A stretch of DNA of 64,000 bases from Trichobilharzia regenti (Eukaryota > Platyhelminthes > Trematoda > Strigeidida > Schistosomatidae): NCBI GenBank assembly GCA_944472135.2, contig OX235262.1, positions 82,496,903 to 82,560,902 of the forward strand. Reading direction: 5' to 3'. The position numbers and the translations under genes are program-made. The notes beneath the pieces were generated by a model. The model saw nothing but the letters and a program-made list of their open reading frames with translations, had not been told where the DNA came from and did not search any database. Each line of letters starts with the position of its first letter. Position 1 is the stretch's first letter. This document shows, piece after piece, positions 55,589-64,000 of the stretch.

Positions 55589-55733
55589 TGTTGAACTTGA
55601 CCCAATTCCAAAAACGTTCCAGATATTGCTTGTTCAAAGGGGACTTGACCGGCACCAAGAAAGATGAACGGTGAATATCCAAACTTTCACCAACTGTCTG
55701 AATCCGCCAGAATCTGTTTCTACCGTCAGAAAC

Positions 55734-56091
55734 TGTCACCCACGTCTCGTAAACCGTTAATGTCCAGCTCTTGCTACGCTCGGGCTCACGCTGTCGCTTG
55801 AGGTTTCTCAGAAACGCTTAGTAATAACGGACGAAAAAATCAAAACACCAATTGTTGACTCGAGGATTCTTTATTGTTACACCAACATATAAATGACGTA
55901 TGACTAAGGTCTGTGAACAAATATTACAATAATAAATGACAATATTACTTCTGACGGTTTTCTGCTGACTTCTTTCTGAACAGCGACCGATGAGACGATG
56001 ACTGTCGTATTGATGCCTCCGCGAAAGTTGGGGAAGTTGGTTTTGAGCAAACAACCATGAATTGATCGTTCAATCTTCAACTACATTGACA
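55734..56091 (-). repeat. BEL/Pao-type LTR Re (5' end of reverse array)
   Basis: In minus sense starts TGTCAATG, like F1 and the 26.6-kb solo LTR, and ends GGACATTAAC...GGGTGACA. The adjacent sequence at 56092 is repeat X. Confidence 0.9.
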
Positions 56092-56385
56092 GTTGTTCTT
56101 CCCTTAATGTTGGTTGATTATGTTTTGCCTACAACCTCGGAATGTAAACGAAATGAATTCGATTTTACCGCTCACTCTCGATGACAGCTTTACAACTCTA
56201 TTTCTATACGGTTTAGTTCAAAATATGGGTGTATTTTTTGTATCAAATATTTAACAGTTGATATATTAATAACTTGTAGTCAATCTACGATTCGAGACTA
56301 TATCATACTTGATCGTGCCTGTTAAATTGGCATGCATTTTCATGTAAATTTGTAAATTTATATGAAATACTTTATTATTATTACT
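56092..56385 (+). repeat. Dispersed repeat X, right part
   Basis: Direct, diverged copy of about 62065-62362: TTGCCTACAACCTCGGAATG, TAATAACTTGTAGTCAATCT, CATGCATTTTCATGTAAATT, ending in a TTATTATTATT tail. The left part of X is not next to it but lies inverted at 40523-41062. Confidence 0.75.
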
Positions 56386-56935
56386 CTTAAGTCTGTTTGG
56401 AGGTCAACAGCACTCAAGATCAATAATAAGATCCGGATTTTCAACTCTAATATAAAGTCAGTGCTGCTATACGGATCAGATGCTTGTCGCCTCATAAAGA
56501 GCATCTCAAACAAACTTCACACCTTCATTAACAGTTGTCTTCGCTCAATACTCAAAATCAGATGGCCAGAAAAGATCAGCAACAGGGATCTCTGGCAATG
56601 AGCGAACCAACCTAGCAGGAACAAATTGTGCAACGAATAGGCAGGAAGAAATGGAGAGGGATTGGCTGGCCATACTCTGAGGAAACAATCAAGTGACATC
56701 ACTAGACAAGCCATCGCTCGAGTTGAACAAGGCCGGAAGGGAAGCGGCGAGTTGGTCGTCAGTGAAAGGGTGACTTGGAGGAGGTGAATTGAAGAGGAAG
56801 TGAATGTATGTGGGCAGACTTGAAGCGGAATGAAAAAGTTGGCAGAAAACCGAAGGCAATGGAGACGCGTGGCTGAAGCCCTATGTTCCTCTAGGTATTA
56901 AAGTATATAATCATAATAATAAAAAATTTAGGCTT
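56386..56935 (+). pseudogene. RTE-type LINE 3' fragment
   Basis: Plus frames give IRIFNSNIKSVLLYGSDACR, LRSILKIRWPEKISNRDLW (to about 56598), then frameshifted W.GIGWPYSE-type sequence and the terminal CCCTATGTTCCTCTAGG with an AATAATAA tail (56875-56930). Same family as the 6-kb copy (KIRWPDRIT; CCTATGTTCCACTAGG). No clean target duplication is seen. Confidence 0.8.
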
Positions 56936-57780
56936 GCATGACTATTTGTCGGGTATATAATTTCTTTGCGACCTTACATTTCCATAATATTCAAAAGAGC
57001 TCCTTTCATAGCATGAAACAAGGCTTCTTGAGCCTCACACGTTGGAATACCTAGAGACTCAATCAATCGTATGTTCAGTACACTCAGTATTATAAAAATA
57101 GATAATGTTTCCCCAGAGGAGTTTTGCTCATGTTTGGGAAATGATTTACTCTCACTTAGGTATTAAGATGCTTTTCAACTTGCAAGCAACTTTGTCGTTA
57201 TTTAATGCCATCCGTGACTAGTTTTAAACGGTAAGCAATGGTCTTAAGAGATGCAGATCGTAATGCATCGGACTGAATTCTCTGCATGTAAAAAAGCACT
57301 CAGTGCTCCAACCTCGGTGTAGACATTCAAACCAGCCCTTTATCAACCCTAGGTACAGAAATATAGGTAAGCGCAGCAACACTGGAGATGTAGTTTTATA
57401 GGATACTTCAGATTCTTAGCAAAACTGTGTGTTTTTGCACCAACTATATTAACGAAGTGAGAAAGCATTTCACTATCTAACAGCGTTTTTAATAAGCATC
57501 ACCTGTAACGGCAGATAACGCAGTATTTTAAAAAGGAATTGCGTCTTTGGTAATTGGTTTGCAACAACGGTAAAATACAGAAACCTTACGCTGAAATTTC
57601 TGTTTGCTCAAGCTGTTTGTACTTGGTTTCTCCCGTCTTTATTATATGCCTTCCATGCTGTCCAAAAATGATATTCATTTCTCCAATGTACAGATTAATC
57701 CGTCAACCTATTACCTAAGATTCTTAGTGAAGACACCATGCACCATCCACTGCTTCTAAATTCTTATTGGCACCATATAC
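56936..57780. other. No recognisable gene
   Basis: AT-rich, no motif, no ORF of note. Confidence 0.4.
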
Positions 57781-58364
57781 TTTACTCATTGAAGTGTTTC
57801 AGGAGGGCCACTCCGAAGTTCTTGGTGCTTCCTTTTCTAAGGATCGACCTCTTTATCCCACTGTATCCATCTCCAGTTCCACACGATTTCGTTTCCGTCC
57901 AGTTCTGACAGTATAGAAGGAGCCGTGTCTTCAATCGGCAGCATACGGTTCTTGTCGTTTCGGAGATAATTTCTGAGGACATGGCCGGCCACCATCAGTG
58001 TACCTTTTTTCTATACACTTTACTTGATCTCCGACTTTAAACTTCATGGAGTGCCAGTAAAATCAGCTGAAACCGTATCTCCCAGTTACCTCCTTTTGAG
58101 ACCAATGACTCCTTCAGTGTACATTAGTTTGTTTCCGGCAAACCATTAGTATGTGGAAAACATGACGCTGTTTTTATCTCCCTAACTACTAGCTTCTGTA
58201 AGTAGGACATAAATTTTGTACCTTGGAAACAAGGACCTCAATTTGTCAATGTCCTTTGAATTTGAGGGATCTATTTGTGGTACACATACTAGCCAATATT
58301 CCTTCTGCCCACAAATGGCTCTCCCAGTGTTGGTGAATACACAAAGAATGTCCAATGGCCTCAC
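57781..58364 (-). pseudogene. Decayed gypsy-type integrase (C-terminal half)
   Basis: Minus-strand frames read KFMSYLQKLVVREIKTASCF, HTNGLPETN, a stop, then CTLKESLVSKGGNWEIRFQL (about 58060-58190). This follows the integrase pattern (..HPqtNGl.E...rtLK..L.....W). KFKVGDQVKCIEKRY (about 58000-58050) matches the FkvGD.V tract of the integrase C-terminus. Several stops. Unrelated to the 21-26 kb element: that one has HPQSNGQTER. Confidence 0.65.
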
Positions 58365-59300
58365 CTTTTTGAATTAGTCCCGATTCTGTTAGAGGTATCA
58401 GTCGTTGCCGTGGCTACAACGTTTGCAAGTTGGTAAAAGACCAAAGTAATACGATCAGAAAGTTTTTTGATGTTGATGCCACGTATTAATAAGTATGTTC
58501 TTGAAATTAAATGTAGATAAATGTTCAGGACCATTCTCAATAACGCTAGTTGTCTTTACCCGTAGTCCAAGAAGCGGCACTCTAGCCACTCTATATGTCA
58601 TTAACTTCGTATGATCTTTGCCGTACTCTGCATCGTCACAGTCCCTAAAGGACGCAGGTCTTGATGCACCATACCCAGGGGTGCTAAGTCCACATGAAGA
58701 ATCCCGATAAATACTGCCTTAACCTTCACTATCGAGTTCACTGAGTCCTTCGTATCAACCCGGACCGCCATATTTCCCATCTTCAACACCACCATATTTA
58801 CCTAGTAGGCCAACAGAGCAGCTACTACCACAGGGTGAGGGCACTAAGACTGAACCCGAGGAACCCATCCTACCTAGTCAGGGTGGTTGAAAGGGTGAGT
58901 TTCCCCACCACATCCCATCTCCACGGGAGCCTCGACCACGACTGGCCCACCACGCACTGGACCTATGCCACCAACTGGTCATATTCCCCCTCCCATCGGC
59001 CCCATTCCGTCGCCAACCAGACCCATGCCACTTCCACCAGTCATGCACAGACTTTTCGCGCCGCAGTCCATTCGAAGCATTCTTCTGGGATCGCCTGGTG
59101 GGTTCCTTTGTGACAGTGCTGCAGGGCCACCCTAGGATAACCAGCCCCTATAGTTGGGGGCATCACTTTCGTTGAAGGCGGTAGCATTCTGGTCCTCCTA
59201 GATACCACGAGTATGGGGAGACCTTGCCGTTTATACCACAGTCCTAAAACAGTGAATAACATTATCTTAGTCAGCGAACATCCTTATCATCCGGTCAGCT
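58365..59300 (-). other. Glycine/methionine-rich open stretch, unclassified
   Basis: The minus strand encodes an MGLVGDGMGPMGGG-like run (about 58985-59040) and a nearby G/V/P-rich segment, with stops. The region is clearly more GC-rich than its surroundings. It could be a decayed retrocopy of a glycine-rich RNA-binding protein or part of the gypsy remnant next to it. I cannot decide. Confidence 0.25.
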
Positions 59301-60100
59301 GATAAGGCAGTCATCTCGTTGTAGACCTTGACGACACCTGTTTATAACTGTCAGAAAGGTCTTCGAAACTTTCTCATCCACATCTAGTCGCAGAACCGGC
59401 TTTAAATTCATGTACTCAGAATGTGAAGTCGTTCCCGCTCAGTATCCTCTTTGCGCCTATCAGATTGACGTGACACTTGAGTACACTCAATGTATTCATT
59501 ACTTCCTTCAGTTTTCGGCAAATGTCTGACACGACACCACCTGCATTACATTGCCTGCAGATAACCTCTGATTGTCGTTATCCGTTTGGATCTATTCTGA
59601 TGGAAATATTCAGCTTGATGCTATGCTGTGATCGGCTTTTCCTGATATATCCTCACTCCTCTCAATCATGTTTCCTTCAGCTCGTCCATCGACAAAACTA
59701 ATAGAAACACTCGTCAAACCACCGGAAAATTGTTTGAATGTGTTTGGAGGACCATCATGTCTGTCCTTAGAGATGTCCTATTTCAAGATGAAGGGTAAGC
59801 CGGAATAGCCGCCCGTTAGGTACATGCCATCTTGTCGATGAACGTTTTGGGGATGTCCAACGACTTTGTCTATTCTAAACAATCTTATTTCCTGTGAATT
59901 CGATAATGCCTGCTGTCAAAGAACTTATCCCTAAGTTCCTATTGTTACAAAGAGGCTCAACGCCGATAAAAACTATGTACTTTCTTCGACTTTAACTCCA
60001 AAACACCAGTATTGTAAGAAGGAAGTTATATTGTTTGGCAATTAAAGCGGAGAACAGTAAAAGTCCATAAACAAATGTTTTACACAAAATTCTGAGGTAA
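59301..60100. other. No recognisable gene
   Basis: Stops in all frames; no motif. Confidence 0.4.
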
Positions 60101-60102
60101 TT

Positions 60103-60285
60103 TTATTCATTTTGGTCGTCCTCGTTGAACTTGTACACTATCGAACCATTCGCGCCTTCGAGTTGCTCACCAATGGCTACCAATTCCAAAAACAAACGTT
60201 CAATGTTTACCTTTATTGACACTTGCAGTGGCTTCAGAGTTTGCTGATTGTCATGGGCCCATAGGAATAAGATTAGAAACGTCAT
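60103..60285 (-). CDS. Possible small secreted protein or terminal exon (60 aa)
   Basis: ATG-initiated 60-codon ORF. The first ten residues, MTFLILFLWA, look like a short signal-peptide core, followed by a polar, acidic-ended chain (YKFNEDDQNE). AATAAA overlaps the stop codon (60102-60107), which is compatible with a compact 3' end. No family recognised. It could also be the last exon of a longer minus-strand gene, or chance. Confidence 0.25.
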   Translation of the reverse strand: MTFLILFLWAHDNQQTLKPLQVSIKVNIERLFLELVAIGEQLEGANGSIVYKFNEDDQNE

Positions 60286-60484
60286 TAACGTTATCCAGAA
60301 TTTACGCTGTTGATAATTATCTGGAACTCATTACACTAGTTAGTTACTTAATAACCCATCGAACTTCAGTGCGACTGATGATACAAGACAGGCTAAGATT
60401 TGCAAGATTTATTATTCAGTCGACATCAAACCAGTATAGATAAGTTAATTGTAAGGTAGTTCGGTCATCAGTTCCACAGCTGGT

Positions 60485-60868
60485 TTATAAAAACACACTG
60501 AAAATAATTCCTGATAGTGTTGATCTAATTTTCTGCAAACTAGCAAACGTTGAAGTCACGTCAGGGATTGTTGCTCCCAGGGAAATTGAAATTAGTTTCG
60601 AATAGGCATGTTCATTGGACATTCCTTGCATGTTTACAGTCAGACGCAAACGGCACCTTATATGTCTGGCACCAAGCAATATATTCGCTGTAGCCGTAAC
60701 AGTCATGGTCTCAGAGCCTAACAAATGATCTGTAAACATTATTGGTCCCATATCTCTCAGTTGACTAGTTAATAATGAATTAACTTTCCCCACGACGCAA
60801 CCTGGATTACATTTGTGGAATATACTCCTATACCATTGGAAAAGTATCAATTTGTAATACAACGTCAC
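60485..60868 (-). other. Unrecognised open frame (possible exon)
   Basis: 128 codons open on the minus strand. The frame opens with GTG, not ATG, so if it is coding it would be an internal exon. It includes a VTATANILLGARHIRCRLRL segment of mixed composition. No domain recognised. It lies upstream, in minus sense, of the small ORF at 60103-60285. Confidence 0.2.
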
Positions 60869-61299
60869 GATTGTAACTTATAACATAACTGATCCTATCT
60901 GTAAAAATAGCTTTCTAATTACCCAATTTGGATATAAATCAAAAATAAGATTCGAATTTGTACACACCTAAGTTATATTGGGGAATTACTCCAAGCTTTA
61001 TTTTTTCCCAAGTATTTGTAATCCATCCAAAACATACTTGGGTTTTTTTGTTAATGCGAAGTCAATATTCCTATATTTCATGATGTGCTCCATTGAATGA
61101 CTGGTTATCATATTGTTCCCACAAACCAAAGACAAAAACGTTAGCAACCATGTAATTTAACCATAAACCAAATTTATGAGATTTAAATAATGCTTATCCA
61201 TGCCTGTACATTTGGTGTGTCCTACACAGGTAGGAAAAAATATGTATTTTATTAAAACATTATTATTAAGTATGATTGCTAATCGTATATGTAATTTAT
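60869..61299. other. No recognisable gene
   Basis: AT-rich, nothing supported. Confidence 0.4.
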
Positions 61300-61372
61300 C
61301 ATATTGATGATGCCTGTAAACTGGACTCCCTCATGTACAAAATGAGAATATATTATTATTATCATTAAAGGA
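61300..61372 (+). repeat. 3' end of another X-like element
   Basis: GATGCCTGTAAACTGGACTC followed by CATGTACAAAATGAGAATAT and a TTATTATTATTATC tail. It resembles the terminal part of repeat X (GTGCCTGTAAAAACGG...TTATTATTATG) and directly precedes an X copy. Confidence 0.5.
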
Positions 61373-62362
61373 GGGAGGGTGGTGCATGCTGATCAGTGGA
61401 TATGGTGGTGGTCACTAAGGTGAATCGCCTCATTCTGTAGGAACAGCAATGTACAATTTGACGGCTCGAGATTTTCATGAGGGCTTAGGTCGTTATCTTG
61501 AAAAAGATAATAATGATCGTCTAGATAGATGATGCTTCTGCCTTTAAAGATACACCATTCACTCAACCTATTGTTGAGTTACGACCACATGGGCTCTGCA
61601 CAGATTTATGGGGCATCTTATAAATTAGCATGCTTTTCATTGTCGGATCTTTGAATACCACTTCACAGTGTCTCATCTCATTCATTTTCTAGTACCGTTT
61701 TTACTTCCTCCTCATTATATTCCATTAAACCTAACATTATCTAGCTCTTTATGAATTCGGTTCGACTTATTCTATTCCTATTCTCTATAGGGTAGGGTTG
61801 TGCACCAAATACAGAAAAAGATATGAAATAAAAACAACCGGCTTGAGGATAATTGTATTAAAATCAAAAGTGGACATCATAATAATAAGACCTATGTGGG
61901 TAGCATTATACATTGCAAATGAACTTTGTCAGTCTAGGGATTATATAGTTTCCCATTGTGTGCCCTTTATGAATGCATTTATTAATGATACATTGCACTT
62001 ACTTATTTCATTATACTTTACTGATTCACCTTATCACTTTTAATTTTCTAAACCAGCTTTTAATCCCATATAAATATAGTACTTACCTCAATATTGGTTA
62101 GTTATCGTTTGCCTACAACCAAGGGTTGAAAACGAAAGGAAGTCAATTTTCCCGTGCAGCTTGAGGACTACTGTAGAATTCAATAACTATACGGCCTGGT
62201 TCAGACAGTGAGTGTATATATATATATAATATTCAGCTGCTGAAACATTATTAACTTGTAGACAATCTATGATTTGAGATTATATCATACTTCACCGTGC
62301 CTGTAAAAACGGCATGCGTTTTCATGTAAATTTCTATATTTATATGAAAATATACATTATTA
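61373..62362 (+). repeat. Dispersed repeat X, most complete copy
   Basis: About 990 bp from AGGAGGGAGGGTGGTGC to ACATTATTATTATG. Its left 535 bp match the array spacer (inverted) and its right ~300 bp match 56092-56385. The (ATT)n end suggests LINE- or SINE-type transposition. No RT or tRNA-like motif is found, so the class is open. A TA run lies at 62214-62228. Confidence 0.7.
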
Positions 62363-64000
62363 TTATGTATTGCACTGTTTTGCTGATGTCTGCTAATATC
62401 CTGATCAGAGGTCATATCGCAGGTCAACTGCAGTTCCTGCTGTGGTGGACCTTAGAGTCTGTTATCTTAGTATCCCAAATTTAAATAGAAAATAAAATAC
62501 CAAATCAGTTAAGTTACTGGAAGAATATATTAAACTTTTGTTACTTGGGTATTTACAACGTCCAAAATCCACAATTATCGAAATAGACTCCAGAGGTAAT
62601 GCGAGAAGACCGCTCCAATACTAATTCTCCAATGTTGATGTTGCCAGGGGTCAACCAAAGTACGTAGGAAGAAACTGCGGTGCTCCTGCAAAAATTTGAG
62701 ATAGAAAGCAGGTGAGTAGAATTGATCGATGGCAGTTGAGATGGTGGAAAAGACGGAGAGTCGAAGGCAGAACTATATTTCCATTCAAAACACGGGGTAA
62801 AGTTCAAAGTACAGAGGTTATGAATAAAACAAAGTAATGTACAATATGTTCATTTCTTACACAGTAGTAAAAATTGGATAAGTTTATTTTCGAGGACTTC
62901 ACACTTCCACCGTCGGTTTAACACATAATTTCAGTGCTAGTTTTCTATTGAGCTCTCGGAGATCCACACAGAAGGTATAACTGCAGCTGGATGTCTTCAC
63001 TGACAAGGTCAGAGAACTGTAATATGGTCAGCCTCTTCGATCACCCCTTTCAATCATACATTCTTCTGTTTACTTCTTCCTCTTCTTCACACGTCATGCT
63101 GTGAAGATCACTTTTCTCTAATTCTTCAGTGGTGTTTCATGTTCTACCTTGCCATAGTAACCACAGAGTCCTCTGGACGCGGTGAATAATCTGCATACTT
63201 AGTCGTCAACTAGCTAATACTCCTGAACGTTTTTGTTGTCTACTTCACTCTTTTCATTTTTCATAAAACTGTCCATATTTCATGCTCACTTTTCTTTTCT
63301 TCATATCAATCAGTGCGCCTGACTCTCTCGAGAAATCCTCTTCTAATATCATTCACCACATATACGATGTTACAACAAATGAGTATTGCATTGGAGCCAG
63401 GAATGCGTATCCCCTTAAAGTCTAAACTGCCAATGTATGCATCTTGTGTCTTGACACAGTTCTTTACCTTTCATTGAAATGGCTAAGACTGTATTAAGCA
63501 AAGAAACTGGCCCTCGCCCGTTTACTTACGTTATTTCATACACAGCCTCTATTTCTATCAGTTCTACGACCCCCTAACCGATATAAGAGAAAGAAGAATG
63601 AGTGCATCGTTTATATTCTTTCTTCTTCTTTTTAGGCTGTTTTTTCACAAAACGATTATCAGTCTTCTTCATTCTAGTTCAAATTGCTGACACCTGTTTT
63701 TTCAATTCTCGGATCTATCAGCTTCTTGGTATTCAGAGATCACTGCTGGATTCCTTAATTATCTTGAGGTTTTCGCCACCTCTTTCATATCCATAGGTTG
63801 TGCTACATTCACTGAATGAAGCTGGTGAGTGATAACAGTCATAACGGATTCCATAAATTTTTAAGTTTGTGACTACGTATCTTATCATCGTCTAAGATTA
63901 ATAACGCAAATGTCAGAAGACTTATCAGCGTTAATACTGGAGTCAATAGATTTTCATCTGCATAAAGCTGCAGACTTTCATATTTCTGCAACTCCTCCTA
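62363..64000. other. No recognisable gene
   Basis: An open minus frame at 62553-62807 has no motif. The segment 62560-62830 is less AT-rich and may be a dispersed repeat. The remainder to the window end shows nothing I can support. Confidence 0.4.

Larger units (their letters stand above)
41306..56091 (-). mobile_element. Reverse array of the same BEL/Pao-like element (5 LTRs, 4 internal units)
   Basis: LTRs at 41306-41663, 44919-45276, 48524-48881, 52123-52480 and 55734-56091, each 358 bp. Internal units lie at 41664-44918, 45277-48523, 48882-52122 and 52481-55733. In minus sense the array starts at 56091 with TGTCAATG and ends at 41306. All its LTRs share a base that differs from the forward array (GATTTTTTCG for GGTTTTTTCG near the AATAAA). 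Confidence 0.92.

Noticed and set aside
32941..56091. Arrays as a pure assembly artefact
   Set aside because: Units differ by in-frame codon losses, private substitutions and LTR end types arranged in a consistent order; an artefact would give random or no differences. Unit number may still be wrong.
58835..59113. 92-aa plus-strand His/Pro/Thr-rich ORF as a gene
   Set aside because: It is the complement of a GC-rich glycine/methionine-type minus-strand frame; composition explains the open frame.
62553..62807. 84-aa minus-strand ORF
   Set aside because: No motif, no splice or polyadenylation context, and the region looks like a dispersed repeat.

Overview
The window looks like repeat-rich genomic DNA from a blood fluke or close relative (Schistosoma-like trematode). 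It is AT-rich with few long ORFs. It carries a mix typical of schistosome genomes: SMalpha-type repeats with a pol III B box and a hammerhead-like core, Penelope-like elements (PLEs) with GIY-YIG endonuclease, RTE-type LINEs with TAA tails, a Merlin DNA transposon, gypsy-like and BEL/Pao-like LTR elements. The organism call is inference; no sequence search was possible.

Layout. 1-21 kb: mostly decayed repeats. It holds a tRNA-like sequence (656-727), a MULE-like transposase scrap (2.3-2.5 kb), two foldback SMalpha-like repeats (2.7-3.1 and 13.1-13.5 kb), two PLE pseudogenes on the minus strand (3.7-5.5 and 8.6-9.9 kb), a tRNA-headed SINE (5759-6009), a 5'-truncated RTE LINE with a 10-bp target duplication (6052-6958), and further LINE and PLE remnants at 14 and 18-19 kb. 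The one convincing host gene is an intact 234-residue TNFAIP8-family ORF at 12208-12912 (minus). 21.2-26.4 kb: a gypsy-like element arranged LTR-int-LTR-int-LTR, flanked by a perfect 5-bp duplication. Each unit carries one intact Gag-protease ORF fused to an integrase tail, with reverse transcriptase (RT) deleted. 26.6-32 kb: a solo BEL/Pao-type LTR with a perfect 5-bp duplication, a nearly intact Merlin transposon with a perfect 8-bp duplication, and a second, diverged solo LTR.

32.9-56.1 kb: the dominant structure. A forward array of two internal units and three LTRs faces a reverse array of four internal units and five LTRs across a 783-bp spacer. Every unit carries an intact 649-653-residue Gag-like (DUF1759-type) ORF and no recognisable pol. 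LTR end variants show that the internal LTRs are 3'LTR/5'LTR hybrids, the signature of LTR-LTR unequal recombination. The flanks suggest a later inversion.

56-64 kb: pieces of the dispersed repeat that also fills the array spacer, another RTE tail, a decayed gypsy integrase, one small possible secreted ORF, and stretches with nothing recognisable.

How the parts relate: the autonomous-type elements (PLE, RTE, gypsy integrase) are all broken. The non-autonomous ones (Gag-only BEL/Pao, Gag-protease gypsy, SINE) keep intact ORFs or clean insertion ends and would depend on enzymes supplied from elsewhere. The SINE shares its 3' end with the neighbouring RTE LINE, a likely partnership. Neither strand shows a CRISPR array, rRNA operon or prokaryotic gene cluster.
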